Shown piece by piece: positions 34,201 to 43,890 of a stretch of DNA of 64,000 bases (position 1 is its first letter; each line of letters opens with the position of its first letter). This DNA is from JAWVFK01 sp033856175 (GTDB lineage Bacteria; Actinomycetota; Thermoleophilia; Solirubrobacterales; 70-9): NCBI GenBank assembly GCA_033856175.1, contig JAWVFK010000014.1, forward strand, positions 1-64,000, read 5' to 3'. A model generated the notes under the pieces. The model saw only the letters and a list, made by a program, of their open reading frames with translations, was not told the origin of the DNA and ran no database searches. A program made the position numbers and the translations under genes.

Positions 34201-34259
34201 CCAAGCCGGTCGGTGGTGCCCGGGCAAGGCGCGGGCGTCTGCTTCAATAAGCCCTCGCC

Positions 34260-34463
34260 ATGCCGAAGATGAAGACCCATTCCGGCGCCAAGAAGCGGTT
34301 TCGCAAGACCGCCAAGGGCAAGCTGCGCGGCCGCCGCGCCTACTCCAGCCACATCCTGGAGAAGAAGTCGCCCGCCCGCAAGCGCCGCTTCAAGCGGCCG
34401 GTCGAGATCTCTCCCAACGACGCTCCGCGGATCAGGACCCTGCTCGGAGGTGGTTCGAAGTGA
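34260..34463 (+). CDS. rpmI: 50S ribosomal protein L35
   Basis: 67 residues, standard length. MPKMKTHSGAKKRFRKTAKG and the following AYSSHILEKKSPARKRR are characteristic. The stop overlaps the rplT GTG. Confidence 0.97.
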   Translation: MPKMKTHSGAKKRFRKTAKGKLRGRRAYSSHILEKKSPARKRRFKRPVEISPNDAPRIRTLLGGGSK

Positions 34464-34819
34464 GCCGCGTCAAGCGCTCGGTCGCCGCGCGCAAGAAGCG
34501 CCGGGCGACGCTCAAGGAGGCGAAGGGCTACTGGGGGCGCAGAACCTCCAGCTACAAGACCGCCAAGGAGCAGATCCAGCGCTCCGGCGCCTACGCCTAC
34601 CGTGACCGCCGCAACCGCAAGCGCGACTTCCGCCGGCTCTGGATCACCCGGATCAACGCCGCCGCGCGGCGCGAGGGCATGAGCTACTCGCAGCTGATCC
34701 ACGGCCTCAGCCTCGCCGGCGTCGAGGTCAACCGCAAGATGCTCGCCGACATCGCCGTCAACGACGCCGAGGCGTTCCGCCGATTCGCCGAGCTTGCCCG
34801 GGAGGCCGCCGCCGCCTAG
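34460..34819 (+). CDS. rplT: 50S ribosomal protein L20
   Basis: 119 residues. MSRVKRSVAARKKRR, KGYWGRRTSSYKTAKEQ and RRLWITRINAAARREGMSYSQL are family signatures. GTG start coupled to rpmI by GTGA. Followed by an intrinsic terminator. Confidence 0.97.
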   Translation: MSRVKRSVAARKKRRATLKEAKGYWGRRTSSYKTAKEQIQRSGAYAYRDRRNRKRDFRRLWITRINAAARREGMSYSQLIHGLSLAGVEVNRKMLADIAVNDAEAFRRFAELAREAAAA

Positions 34820-34848
34820 TTCTTCGGCGAACGAGCTTCACTTAACCG

Positions 34849-34882
34849 GGCGGGTCGCGAGAGCGGCGCCGCCTTTTTTTTT
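34849..34882 (+). terminator. Intrinsic terminator after rplT
   Basis: GGCGG (34849-34853) pairs with CCGCC (34869-34873) around a GC-rich loop, followed at once by nine T residues (34874-34882). It ends the thrS-infC-rpmI-rplT transcript and is the only long T-run noticed after a hairpin on the plus strand. Confidence 0.7.
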
Positions 34883-34920
34883 CGACCAGGACCAGCCGCA
34901 AGCAACCCAGAACCAAGAAA

Positions 34921-35652
34921 TTGATCACCAGCCACGACAACGAGAAGCTGAAGCTCGTGCGCAAGCTGCACGAGCGCAAGCACCGCGAGCGCGAGGGGCT
35001 GTTCATCGCCGAGGGTGAGGACCTGCTCGCGGCAGCTGCGCAGGCCGGGATCGAGCCCGTCTTTGCCCTGGCCGTCCCTGGCTCGGAGAGCGCCGGCGGT
35101 GCGATCGAGGTCGAGGCCGAGCTCCTCGCGGCGGCCTCGACGCTCGGCTCCGGCACGCGGGCGATCGGCGTCTTCGAGCGCCGCCTCGGGCCCGTGGGCG
35201 GCGCGGTCTGCGTCTACCTGCACGGGGTCGGCGACCCCGGCAACGTTGGCGCGATCGTCCGCAGCGCCCATGCGCTCGTCGACGGCACGGTGGTTCTCGG
35301 CCCCGGCTGCGCCGACCCCTTCTCGCCGAAGGCAGTCAGGGCCAGCATGGGCTCGATCTTCGCCCAGCCGCTGGCCCAAGGCGAGCTGGCCCAGACGCCG
35401 GCGCCGCGCGTCGCTCTTGTCGCTCACGGCGGCGAGCCGGTCGCCGGGCTCGAGGCGCCGCTGACGCTCTGCCTCGGCGCCGAGCGCGAGGGGCTGCCGG
35501 CCGACGTCCTCGACGGCTGCGAGCGCCGGCTGACGATTCCGCTGCGCGACGGCGCCGCCGAGTCGCTGAACGTCGCCGCCGCCGCGGCGATCGCCCTCGC
35601 CCAGCTCGCGATCACGCCCGCATCCGAACGGTTAGGTTCCGGCGATGCCTAG
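34921..35652 (+). CDS. TrmH/SpoU-family RNA methyltransferase
   Basis: 243 residues. N-terminal substrate-binding region ITSHDNEKLKLVRKLHERKHR; SPOUT knot motifs HGVGDPGNVGAIVRSAHAL (motif 1), SPKAVRASMGSIFAQPL (motif 2) and IPLRDGAAESLNVAAAAAIAL (motif 3). It 2'-O-methylates rRNA or tRNA using SAM. TTG start fits the family N-terminus. Sits between rplT and pheST, a conserved place; overlaps pheS by 8 bp. Confidence 0.92.
   Translation: MITSHDNEKLKLVRKLHERKHREREGLFIAEGEDLLAAAAQAGIEPVFALAVPGSESAGGAIEVEAELLAAASTLGSGTRAIGVFERRLGPVGGAVCVYLHGVGDPGNVGAIVRSAHALVDGTVVLGPGCADPFSPKAVRASMGSIFAQPLAQGELAQTPAPRVALVAHGGEPVAGLEAPLTLCLGAEREGLPADVLDGCERRLTIPLRDGAAESLNVAAAAAIALAQLAITPASERLGSGDA
35633..35638 (+). 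promoter_or_regulatory. -10 element TAGGTT of pheS
   Basis: TAGGTT ends 6 nt before the pheS ATG and lies inside the 3' end of the methyltransferase gene, so pheST probably has its own leaderless transcript. Confidence 0.5.
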
Positions 35653-36757
35653 CGCCGTCGACACGATCCAGAAGCTGCAAGGCGACGGCGAGGCGGCGAT
35701 CGCGGCGGCGCCCGACAGCGCCGCGCTCGAGCAGCTGCGGGTCGCATACCTCGGCCGCAAGGCCGAGTTGACGCAGATCCTCCGCGGCATCGCCGAGCTG
35801 CCGGCCGAGGAGCGCGGAGCAGTGGGCAAGGCCGCCAACGAGGCGCGTCAGGCGCTCGAGTCGCTGCTGGCCGCGCGGCGCGACCAGCTCGAAGCCGGCG
35901 AGCTCGACAGCCGTCTCGCAGCCGAGCCGATCGACGTCACCCTGCCGGGCTCACCGGCCAGGCCTGTCGGTCACCTCCACCTGCTGACGCGGACGCGGCG
36001 CGAGATCGAGGACGTCCTCGTCGGTCTCGGCTACCGCGTCATCGAGGGCCCGGAGATCGAGTACGACTACTACAACTTCACGGCGCTGAACCACCCGCCG
36101 GGCCACCCGGCGCGGATGGTCCAGGACACCTTCTACGTCGACCCGGGGTCGCTATCGGCGGCGCTGCTCGTCGAGGGCCGCGAGGCCGGCGACCAGGACG
36201 TCGTCCTGCGCACCCACACCTCGCCGATGCAGGTGCGGGCGATGGAGGCTCAGCCGCCGCCGATCTTCATCGTCGTGCCCGGCAAGGTCTATCGCCGCGA
36301 CTCCGATGCCACCCACAGCCCGATGTTCCACCAGGTCGAGGGGTTGGCGATCGCCGAGGACATCACTCTCGCCGACCTCCAGGGCACGCTGGTCGAGCTG
36401 CTGCGGGCGCTCTTCGGCGAGGACCGCGAGGCGCGGATGCGGCCGCACTTCTTCCCCTTCACCGAGCCCAGCGTCGAGTTCGACGTCTCCTGCTTCGCCT
36501 GCGACGGCACCGGCAAGCTCGCCGACGGCGGCCGCGACCCGCTCTGCAAGGGGATCGGCTGGATCGAGGTCGGCGGCGCCGGCGTGGTCGACCCCAACGT
36601 GCTCGGCTTCGTCAGGGGCAACGGCTACGACCCCGAGCGGGTCCAGGGCTTCGCCTTCGGCTTCGGCGTCGAGCGGATCGCGATGCTCAAGCACGGCATG
36701 CCCGATCTGCGGCGGCTCTTCGACAACGACGTCCGCCTGCTGGAGCAGTTCCGATGA
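35645..36757 (+). CDS. pheS: Phenylalanyl-tRNA synthetase alpha subunit
   Basis: 370 residues. N-terminal coiled coil, then class II core: HLHLLTRTRREIEDVLVGLGY, LRTHTSPMQVRAM, GKVYRRDSDATHSPMFHQVEG, FFPFTEPSVEFDVSC and FGFGVERIAMLKHGMPDLR. A Cys-containing stretch CFACDGTGKLADGG sits in the core. Forms an alpha2-beta2 enzyme with PheT. Confidence 0.97.
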   Translation: MPSAVDTIQKLQGDGEAAIAAAPDSAALEQLRVAYLGRKAELTQILRGIAELPAEERGAVGKAANEARQALESLLAARRDQLEAGELDSRLAAEPIDVTLPGSPARPVGHLHLLTRTRREIEDVLVGLGYRVIEGPEIEYDYYNFTALNHPPGHPARMVQDTFYVDPGSLSAALLVEGREAGDQDVVLRTHTSPMQVRAMEAQPPPIFIVVPGKVYRRDSDATHSPMFHQVEGLAIAEDITLADLQGTLVELLRALFGEDREARMRPHFFPFTEPSVEFDVSCFACDGTGKLADGGRDPLCKGIGWIEVGGAGVVDPNVLGFVRGNGYDPERVQGFAFGFGVERIAMLKHGMPDLRRLFDNDVRLLEQFR

Positions 36758-36791
36758 GGCCGTCGATGAAGCCGTCGACGAGGTTGCGGCC

Positions 36792-39242
36792 ATGAAGGTT
36801 CCCTACTCCTGGCTCAGCGAGTACTGCGATCCGGCGATCGAGCCGGAGGCGCTGGCCGAGCGGCTGGCGATGACCGGCACCGAGGTCGAGCGGGTGGCGC
36901 GGCTGGGACCCGACGACGCCGAGGGCTTCGTCGTCGGCAACGTCGTCGCCGTCGAGCCGCATCCCGACGCCGACCGGCTCTCGGTCTGCGCGGTCGACAC
37001 GGGCGACGGGTCGCCGCGGACGATCGTCTGCGGGGCGCCGAACGTCGCCGCCGGCCAGACCGTCGCCGTGGCCCTGCCGGGTGCCGTTCTACCGGACGGC
37101 ACCAAGCTCGGGCAGGCCAAGCTCCGCGGTGTCGTCTCCGACGGGATGATCCTCTCCGAGGTCGAGCTCGGGCTGGGGGCCGAGGCCGGCGGCATCCTCG
37201 TCCTCGACGACGGCCCGGCGCCCGGCGCGCCGCTGGCCGAGGCCCTGCCGATCGCCGAGCCCGTGCTCGAGCTCGAGGTCACCCCGAACCGGCCCGACTG
37301 CCTCGGCGTCTACGGCGTCGCCCGCGAGGTCCACGCGATCACCGCGGCGCCGCTGGCGGAGGAGCCATGGGCAAATGACGCCGAGCCGAGCGGGGCGGGA
37401 GACGTCGCCGAGCTTGCCTCGGTGACGGTCGAGGTGCCCAAGCTCTGCCCGCGCTTCACGGCCCGCGCCTTCACCGAGGTCACGGTGGGCCCCTCGCCCG
37501 CCTGGCTGCGAGCGCGGCTCACGGCGGCGGGCCAGCGGCCGATCAACAACGTCGTCGACATCACCAACTACGTGATGCTGCTGACCGCACAGCCGCTGCA
37601 CGCCTTCGACCTCGACCTCGTCCCCGACGGTGCGCTGACGGTGCGGACGGCGACCGAGGGCGAGACGATCACCACCCTCGACGGCGTCGAGCGCAGGCTG
37701 GACACCGAGTCGGTCCTCGTCTGCGACCGCGACGGGCCGACGGGCATCGCCGGGATCATGGGTGGCCAGGTCTCCGAGGTATCCGAGCGCACGACCCGCG
37801 TCCTGCTCGAGGTCGCCAACTGGGACGGCGTCAACATCCTGCGGACCTCGAAGGCGCTGGGGCTGCGCTCGGAGGCTTCGGCTCGATTCGAGAAGCAGCT
37901 CCATCCGGAGCTGGCGATGCGGGCGCAGCGGGTCGCCTCGCGGTTGCTGGTCGAGCTCTGCGGCGCTCGCCTCGTGCCCGGGACGATCGACGTCGCCGCG
38001 GAGATCCCCGAGCACCGCCAGCTGCGGCTCTCGCCCGCCCGGGTCGAGTCGCTGCTCGGCCTGGCGATCGACGGCGAGATCTGCGCCGCCTACCTGCGGC
38101 GGCTCGGCTTCGGCGTCGTGATCGACGGCGACGAGCTCGCGGTCGAGGTCCCCGCCGATCGCCACTACGACGTCAGCCGCGAGGCCGACCTGATCGAGGA
38201 GGTCGCGCGCGTCCACGGCCTCGACGAGAACCTGCCGGCGACGCTGCCCTCGACCGCCGGTCAGCGCGGCGGGCTCAGCCGCGAGCAGCTGCTGCGGCGC
38301 CGCGCCGAGGACGTCCTGCGCGACCTCGGCTTCGACGAGATCGTCGGCTGGAGCTTCAACGGCCCCGAGCGCGCGGAGCAGCTGCGGCTGACGGCCGAGG
38401 ACCCGCGCGCCCAGGCAGTCCGCCTCCATAACCCGCTCTCCGGCGACCAGTCGCTGATGAGGACGACCCTCGTCGGCTCGCTGCTCGACGCCGCCAGCCA
38501 CAACAGGGCGCGCCATCACGAGCCGCTGGCGCTGTTCGAGTCGGGGCGCGTCTATCTGCACGAAGGGGCCGCCGAGGGCGGCAGTTCGCTGGCCGGCGTC
38601 TTCGTCGGCGAGCGGCCGGCGCCGGCATTCGAGCCCGAGCGCCTCGGGGCGCTGCGGGTTCCCGGCGCTGCAGCGGCGGCTGCCGATGCCGAAGCGTTCT
38701 TCGACCTCAAGGCCGTCCTCGAGGCCCTCGCCGGGGGCGTTGGAGCCGGGTTGGACCTCGAGCCCGCCAGCGAGCCGTTCCTACATCCCGGCCGCTCGGC
38801 ACGGATCCTGCTCGGCGGAGCCGCCGCGGGCTGGATCGGCGAGCTTCACCCGCTGGTGGCGCGGGCGTGGGACCTCGACGCCGGCGTCGCCTTCGAGCTC
38901 GGCCTGGCCGAGCTGATGGCCGCCGCGACGGCTGGAGACGAGCGCTATGAGGACCTGATGACCCACCCCGCGGTCTTCCAGGACCTCGCCGTCGTCGTCG
39001 CCGAGGACGTCCCGGCGGCCGCGGTCGAAGGCGCCGTGCGCTCTGGCGGTGGCGAGCTGCTGCGCAGCGCCGCGGTCTTCGACGTCTATCGCGGCGAGCA
39101 GCTCGAGCAGGGGCGCAAGAGCCTGGCGCTGAGGCTCGAGTTCAGGGCTGCCGACCGCACCCTGACCGAGGCCGAGGTCAGCGAGCTGCGCGCAGCCATC
39201 GCCGCCGAGCTCGAGAAGCTGGGGGGGAGTCTGCGTGAATAG
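36792..39242 (+). CDS. pheT: Phenylalanyl-tRNA synthetase beta subunit
   Basis: 816 residues. MKVPYSWLSEYCDPA start, EMAP/tRNA-binding domain (VVAVEPHPDADRLSVCAVDTG), B3/B4 editing domain (TPNRPDCLGVYGVAREV), B5, the class II-like core (RTTLVGSLLDAASHN) and C-terminal anticodon-binding domain (HPAVFQDLAVVVAEDV). The 34-bp gap from pheS contains a repeated GAYGARGCCGTC sequence that stays open in the pheT frame but has no start codon, so the ATG at 36792 is used. Confidence 0.97.
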   Translation: MKVPYSWLSEYCDPAIEPEALAERLAMTGTEVERVARLGPDDAEGFVVGNVVAVEPHPDADRLSVCAVDTGDGSPRTIVCGAPNVAAGQTVAVALPGAVLPDGTKLGQAKLRGVVSDGMILSEVELGLGAEAGGILVLDDGPAPGAPLAEALPIAEPVLELEVTPNRPDCLGVYGVAREVHAITAAPLAEEPWANDAEPSGAGDVAELASVTVEVPKLCPRFTARAFTEVTVGPSPAWLRARLTAAGQRPINNVVDITNYVMLLTAQPLHAFDLDLVPDGALTVRTATEGETITTLDGVERRLDTESVLVCDRDGPTGIAGIMGGQVSEVSERTTRVLLEVANWDGVNILRTSKALGLRSEASARFEKQLHPELAMRAQRVASRLLVELCGARLVPGTIDVAAEIPEHRQLRLSPARVESLLGLAIDGEICAAYLRRLGFGVVIDGDELAVEVPADRHYDVSREADLIEEVARVHGLDENLPATLPSTAGQRGGLSREQLLRRRAEDVLRDLGFDEIVGWSFNGPERAEQLRLTAEDPRAQAVRLHNPLSGDQSLMRTTLVGSLLDAASHNRARHHEPLALFESGRVYLHEGAAEGGSSLAGVFVGERPAPAFEPERLGALRVPGAAAAAADAEAFFDLKAVLEALAGGVGAGLDLEPASEPFLHPGRSARILLGGAAAGWIGELHPLVARAWDLDAGVAFELGLAELMAAATAGDERYEDLMTHPAVFQDLAVVVAEDVPAAAVEGAVRSGGGELLRSAAVFDVYRGEQLEQGRKSLALRLEFRAADRTLTEAEVSELRAAIAAELEKLGGSLRE

Positions 39243-40293
39243 CGCTCAGCCGCCCAGCGGCCAACCTCTAGATGGAGATCCAGCGGCGCGCGCAGCCCGT
39301 GCAGCCCGTGTCCTGGTTGCCGGCGCCTCCGGCTTTGCCGGTGCGCTGGCGGCGCAGATCGTCTGGAATCACCCGCGGCTCGAGCTCGTCACGGTGACGG
39401 CGCGCAGCGACACCGGCCGGGCGCTCGACGAGCTCTATCCGCGCTACCGCGTACCGCTGACCCTCGAGGAGATCGACCTCGAGCGGCTCGAGGAGATCGA
39501 CGCCGCTCTCGTCGCCTACCCGCACGGCGCCTCGGCGCCCCTGGTGGCCGAGCTGCGGGCGCTCGACATCGCCGTCGTCGACCTCTCCGCCGACTTCCGG
39601 CTGACCGACCTCTCCGTCTACGAGCGCTGGTACGGCGCCCACGGCGCACCGGGGCTGATGGAGGACGCCGTCTACGGCCTGCCGGAGCTCTACCGCGAGC
39701 GGATCGCCGAGGCGCAGCTGGTCGCCAGCCCCGGCTGCTACCCGACCGCGGCGCTGCTCGCGCTGGCGCCGCTGGCCGAGGCCGGGCTGATCGAGGACGT
39801 CGTCATCGACGCCAAGTCGGGCGTCTCGGGGGCCGGGCGCGACGGCGCCGGCACCCACTTCGTCTCGATCGACGAGAACACGATCGCCTACGGCGTCGCC
39901 GGCCATCGCCACCGGCCCGAGATCGTCCAGGAGCTCGGCTGCCTCGGCGCCGAGCCGTCGCTCAGCTTCGTGCCGCACCTCGTTCCGCTCGATCAGGGAG
40001 AGCTGGCCAGCTGCTACGTCCGCCCGTCGCGGCAGCTGGCCGAGGCCGAGCTCGCCGAGCTCTACGAAAACCGCTACGCCGCCGAGCCCTTCGTCGAGCT
40101 GGTCGGCGCCCCGCCCGGCGTCCGTGAGGTCCGCGACACCAATCTCTGCCGGATCCACGCGACGATCGAGCCCGAGGGCGGCCGGGTGCTGGTCTTCGCC
40201 GCGATCGACAACCTCTGGAAGGGCGCCGCCGGCCAGGCCGTTCAGAGCCTCAACCTGATGCTCGGGCTCGACGAGACCGAGGGCTTGGGGTGA
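39235..40293 (+). CDS. argC: N-acetyl-gamma-glutamyl-phosphate reductase
   Basis: 352 residues from GTG, overlapping pheT by 8 bp. NADP-binding VLVAGASGFAGALAAQIV after a 25-residue low-complexity extension, catalytic Cys in ASPGCYPTAALLAL, SGVSGAGRD and GVAGHRHRPEI. Third step of arginine synthesis. First gene of argCJBD. Confidence 0.96.
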   Translation: MNSAQPPSGQPLDGDPAARAARAARVLVAGASGFAGALAAQIVWNHPRLELVTVTARSDTGRALDELYPRYRVPLTLEEIDLERLEEIDAALVAYPHGASAPLVAELRALDIAVVDLSADFRLTDLSVYERWYGAHGAPGLMEDAVYGLPELYRERIAEAQLVASPGCYPTAALLALAPLAEAGLIEDVVIDAKSGVSGAGRDGAGTHFVSIDENTIAYGVAGHRHRPEIVQELGCLGAEPSLSFVPHLVPLDQGELASCYVRPSRQLAEAELAELYENRYAAEPFVELVGAPPGVREVRDTNLCRIHATIEPEGGRVLVFAAIDNLWKGAAGQAVQSLNLMLGLDETEGLG

Positions 40294-41474
40294 GCGCCGT
40301 GCCGGCCCCCAACAGCAGCGGCAGCGGCGCCTTCTTCCGCTCGCGCTGGGTCCAGGCGCCGGCCGATGTCGAGGAGCTCGACCCGGCGACGCTGGCGCCC
40401 GGGTTCCGCGCCGCGGGAGTGCACTGCGGCCTGAAGTCTGGCGGCGGCACCGACCTCGGCATCGTCGCCTGCGATGGGCCGGCGCGCTCGGCGCTGCTGC
40501 TGACCCGCAACGCCTCCGCCGCCGCTCCCGTTCGTGTCTGCCGTGAGCGCTGCGACGCCGCGGCGATCGCGGCGGTCGTCGTCAACTCCGGCAACGCCAA
40601 CGCCGAGACCGGCGAGGCCGGCTACGCCGCGGCGCTGGCGATGCGCGACGAGACGGCGGCCAGGCTGGGCCTCGAGCCCGAGCGCGTCGCCGTCGCCGAG
40701 ACCGGGCGGATCGGCGTGCCGCTCGACGTCGAGGCGGTTCGCCGCGGCATCGCCGACGCCGCCGCGGCGCTGGACACCGCTGGCGGCGAGGAGTTCTCGG
40801 CGGCGATCATGACCACCGACCGCTGGCCCAAGCGCTGCACCGTGCGGGCCGGCGACGTGACGCTTTCCGCCCAGGCCAAGGGCGGCGGGATGATCCGGCC
40901 GGACTTCGCGACGATGCTCTGCTTCGTGCAGACCGATGCCGTCATCGCCGACCCCGCGGCCGAGCTCCGCGACGCCGTCGATGCTTCGTTCCAGAGGATC
41001 ACCGTCGACGCCCAGATGAGCACCAACGACACCGTGCTGCTGCAATCGACGGGCGCCTCCGGCGCCGAGCTGCCGGCCGGCCTGCTCGACGCGGTCCTGC
41101 TGCAGCTGGCGATCGAGGTGATCGCCGACGGCGAGGGCGCCACCCGGGTCGGCCTGGCGCGGGTCGAGGGCGCCGCCGACGATGCCGAGGGCGAGCGCGT
41201 TGCCCGGGCGATCGCCGAGTCGCCGCTGGTCAAGACGGCGCTGTTCGGGCGCGACCCCAACTGGGGCCGGATCGCCCAGGCCGCGGGGATGGCCCTGGCC
41301 GGCGAGAGCCTGGGGGAGATCGGCGCCGAGGCGATCGACGCTGACGAGCTGGGCGGCGATGCCGACGAGGTCGAGGTGACGGTCCGCCTGTCCAGGGGAA
41401 CCGGCTCCGGGGCGGTCTACTTCTCCGACCTCAACTACGAATATGTGCGGATCAACGCCGAGTACACGACATGA
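40290..41474 (+). CDS. argJ: Bifunctional ornithine acetyltransferase/N-acetylglutamate synthase
   Basis: 394 residues. NSGNANAETGEAGYAAALAM, the self-cleavage region KGGGMIRPDFATMLCFV with the nucleophilic Thr, and TNDTVLLQSTGASG are diagnostic. It recycles the acetyl group in the arginine pathway. GTG overlaps the argC stop; the argB ATG overlaps this stop. Confidence 0.96.
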   Translation: MSAVPAPNSSGSGAFFRSRWVQAPADVEELDPATLAPGFRAAGVHCGLKSGGGTDLGIVACDGPARSALLLTRNASAAAPVRVCRERCDAAAIAAVVVNSGNANAETGEAGYAAALAMRDETAARLGLEPERVAVAETGRIGVPLDVEAVRRGIADAAAALDTAGGEEFSAAIMTTDRWPKRCTVRAGDVTLSAQAKGGGMIRPDFATMLCFVQTDAVIADPAAELRDAVDASFQRITVDAQMSTNDTVLLQSTGASGAELPAGLLDAVLLQLAIEVIADGEGATRVGLARVEGAADDAEGERVARAIAESPLVKTALFGRDPNWGRIAQAAGMALAGESLGEIGAEAIDADELGGDADEVEVTVRLSRGTGSGAVYFSDLNYEYVRINAEYTT

Positions 41475-42346
41475 CCGAACCGGCTGAAAATCTCGAGCAG
41501 AGCGCCGGCCAGGAGAGCGTCGAGGCGCTGCTCGAGGCGCTGCCCTACGTCAAGGCGTTCCACGGCAAGACGATCGTCATCAAGTACGGCGGCGCGGCGA
41601 TGCGCGAGGACGAGCTGCGCGAGGCCTTTGCCACCGACGTCGTCCTGCTCAAGTACGTCGGCATCAACCCGATCATCGTCCACGGCGGCGGCCCCGACAT
41701 CACCGAGCACATGGAGCGCCTGGGGATGGAGGTCCGCTTCGTCGAGGGCCTGCGCGTCTCCGACACCGCCACCGTCGAGGTGGCGAAGATGGTCCTGCTG
41801 GGCAAGGTCAACTCCGACATCGTCATGCGGATCAACCGCCACGGCCAGCCGGCGGTGGGCCTCTCGGGCGAGGATGGCTCGCTGTTCAAGGTCAGCCCGG
41901 TCGCCAATGCCGAGGAGGTCGGGCTCGTCGGCTCGATCGCCGAGGTCGACGTCGACGTCGTCAACCACGTCGCCGAGGACTACGTGCCGGTGATCGCGTC
42001 GATCGCCGCCGACCACGAGGGGCGCTCCTACAACGTCAACGCCGACGAGGCTGCCGGCAAGCTGGCGGCCGCCCTCGGCGCCCACAAGGCGGTCTTCCTC
42101 ACCGACGTCGAGGGCTGGCTCGAGGACAGGGAGGACCCCGCCTCGCGCATCTCCCGGGCCAGCGTCGAGGAGATCGAGCAGCGGCTCGATGGGGTCGCCG
42201 GCGGCATGCGGCCGAAGCTCGCTGCCTGCGCCGACGCGATTCGCGGCGGCGTCTCCTTCGCCCACATCATCGACGGCCGCGTGCCGCACTCGCTGCTGCT
42301 GGAGCTGTTCACGGACGCCGGCATCGGCACGATGGTCACCCCCTAG
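41471..42346 (+). CDS. argB: Acetylglutamate kinase
   Basis: 291 residues. KTIVIKYGGAAM (phosphate-binding Lys and Gly), IIVHGGGPDITEHMERLG, KVNSDIVMRINRHG and the C-terminal GGMRPKLAACADAIRGGV. Usual site of arginine feedback control in bacteria with the acetyl cycle, consistent with argJ next door. Confidence 0.97.
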   Translation: MTEPAENLEQSAGQESVEALLEALPYVKAFHGKTIVIKYGGAAMREDELREAFATDVVLLKYVGINPIIVHGGGPDITEHMERLGMEVRFVEGLRVSDTATVEVAKMVLLGKVNSDIVMRINRHGQPAVGLSGEDGSLFKVSPVANAEEVGLVGSIAEVDVDVVNHVAEDYVPVIASIAADHEGRSYNVNADEAAGKLAAALGAHKAVFLTDVEGWLEDREDPASRISRASVEEIEQRLDGVAGGMRPKLAACADAIRGGVSFAHIIDGRVPHSLLLELFTDAGIGTMVTP

Positions 42347-42355
42347 GCGACGACG

Positions 42356-43531
42356 ATGGCCAGTCTGGAAGAGCTGCAGGCGCTCGAGCGCGAGTGGCTG
42401 ATGCCGACCTACCGGCGGATGCCCGTCGCCTTCGAGCGCGGCGAGGGCGCCCACCTCTGGGACGGCGAGGGCAAGCGCTATCTCGACTTCCTGACCGGCA
42501 TCTCGGTCAGCTCGCTGGGCCACTGCAACCCGGCGGTCGTCGCCGCCATCAGGGAGCAGGCGGGGCGGCTGATGCACGTCTCCAACCTCGCCTACAGCGA
42601 ACCCGCCATCCGGCTCGCCGAGCGGCTCGCGCGCTCGAGCCTCGGCGGCAAGGCCTTCTTCTGCAACTCGGGCGCCGAGGCCAACGAGTGTGCGATCAAG
42701 CTCGCCCGCAAGCACGCCCACCGCCGCGGCATCGACGAGCCCGAGATCGTCAGCCTCGAGGGCGCCTTCCACGGCCGCACGCTCGGCACCCTGGCGGCGA
42801 CGCCACACCTCGCCAGGGTCGAGGACTTCGGGCCGCCGCTGGCGGGCTTCCGCGCGGTCGCCCGCGACGGCGCCGAGGCCCTGCGGCAAGCGGTTGGGCC
42901 TCGCACCGCCGCCGTGATCGTCGAGCCGATCCAGGGCGAGAGCGGTGTCTGGCCGATCGCCGACGAGGTCCTGCTCGCCGCTCGCCAGGCCTGCGACGAG
43001 ACCGGGGCGCTGCTGATCTTCGACGAGATCCAGACCGGGCTCGGGCGGACGGGGTCGCTGTGGGCCTACGAGCAGACGCCGGTGCGGCCGGACGTCCTGA
43101 CCAGCGCCAAGGCCCTCGGCGGCGGGCTGCCGATCGGCGCCTGCGTCGCCGCGCCTGCGGCGGCCGACGTCTTCGAGCCTGGCGACCATGGCTCGACCTT
43201 CGCCGGAGCGCCGCTCGCGGCCGCGGCCGCGCTCGCCGTCCTCGATCTCGTCGACGACGGCGCCCTGCTGCGGCGGGTCCGCGAGCTCGGCGGCCAGCTG
43301 ATGGCCGGCCTCGAAGCGCTCGACGGCGTTGCGGCCGTGCGCGGGCGCGGCCTGATGGTCGCCGCTCAGCTCGCCGACGGCCTCGACGCCGGTGAGGTTC
43401 AGGGGGCCGCCCTCGAAGCGGGCCTGATCGTCAACGTCCCTGCGAGCGGGACGCTGCGGCTGCTGCCGCCGCTCGTCGTCAGCTCGGAGCAGATCGACGA
43501 CGCGCTCGAGATCGTCGCCGCCGCTCTATAG
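42356..43531 (+). CDS. argD: Acetylornithine aminotransferase
   Basis: 391 residues. PLP enzyme fold: SGAEANECAIKLARK, SLEGAFHGRTLGTLAAT, LLIFDEIQTGLGRTG, and the Schiff-base Lys in TSAKALGGGLPIGACV. Closes argCJBD; argF and argR are not in the window directly downstream. Its TAG stop lies inside the TAGGAT hexamer used by the next gene. Confidence 0.96.
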   Translation: MASLEELQALEREWLMPTYRRMPVAFERGEGAHLWDGEGKRYLDFLTGISVSSLGHCNPAVVAAIREQAGRLMHVSNLAYSEPAIRLAERLARSSLGGKAFFCNSGAEANECAIKLARKHAHRRGIDEPEIVSLEGAFHGRTLGTLAATPHLARVEDFGPPLAGFRAVARDGAEALRQAVGPRTAAVIVEPIQGESGVWPIADEVLLAARQACDETGALLIFDEIQTGLGRTGSLWAYEQTPVRPDVLTSAKALGGGLPIGACVAAPAAADVFEPGDHGSTFAGAPLAAAAALAVLDLVDDGALLRRVRELGGQLMAGLEALDGVAAVRGRGLMVAAQLADGLDAGEVQGAALEAGLIVNVPASGTLRLLPPLVVSSEQIDDALEIVAAAL

Positions 43532-43542
43532 GATCGCCGTCG

Positions 43543-43890
43543 ATGCATGACGATCCGACGCGGCGGATGGATGTGCCTGCCGGGCGCGGGCCCTACGAGC
43601 CCGAGCCGCCGTTCGAGGAGGAGGGCCTTCCCTCGGGGATCAAGTTCCTAATCGGCGCCCTGCTCGCCGTGATCCTCGGGCTGATCATCGGCGTCATCGC
43701 CGTGGCGGGCCCCAGCGACGACGGCGGCAAGCACCGGCCGCGGACGACGATCACCAGGACCCGGACCGAGACCGTCACTCAGCCGGCCACTCAGGCCGTG
43801 ACCGAGACGACGACCGTCACTCAGACGGTCACCCAGACGCAGGACCACACCGTCACCCAGACGGTCACCGTCCCGCCGCCCGGTCCCTAG
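43543..43890 (+). CDS. Small membrane protein with Thr/Gln-rich exported tail, 115 aa
   Basis: A 32-residue Pro/Glu-rich cytoplasmic head, one transmembrane helix (FLIGALLAVILGLIIGVIAVAG), then an outside tail built on T-V-T-Q-like repeats rich in Thr and Val. TAGGAT (43529-43534) ends 8 nt before the ATG. The gene converges with the diguanylate cyclase and the two stops share the palindrome CTAG. Thr-rich tails of this kind often serve as flexible or glycosylated stalks; no family recognised. Confidence 0.7.
   Translation: MHDDPTRRMDVPAGRGPYEPEPPFEEEGLPSGIKFLIGALLAVILGLIIGVIAVAGPSDDGGKHRPRTTITRTRTETVTQPATQAVTETTTVTQTVTQTQDHTVTQTVTVPPPGP

Noticed and set aside
41435..43189. 584-codon minus-strand frame across argB and argD
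   Set aside because: Same GC-bias shadow; argB and argD on the plus strand explain the codon pattern and conservation.
43741..43875. Repeat array or CRISPR-like structure in the Thr-rich tail region
   Set aside because: The short repeated ACTCAG/ACGGTCAC pieces encode T-V-T-Q repeats in frame and lack constant spacing.
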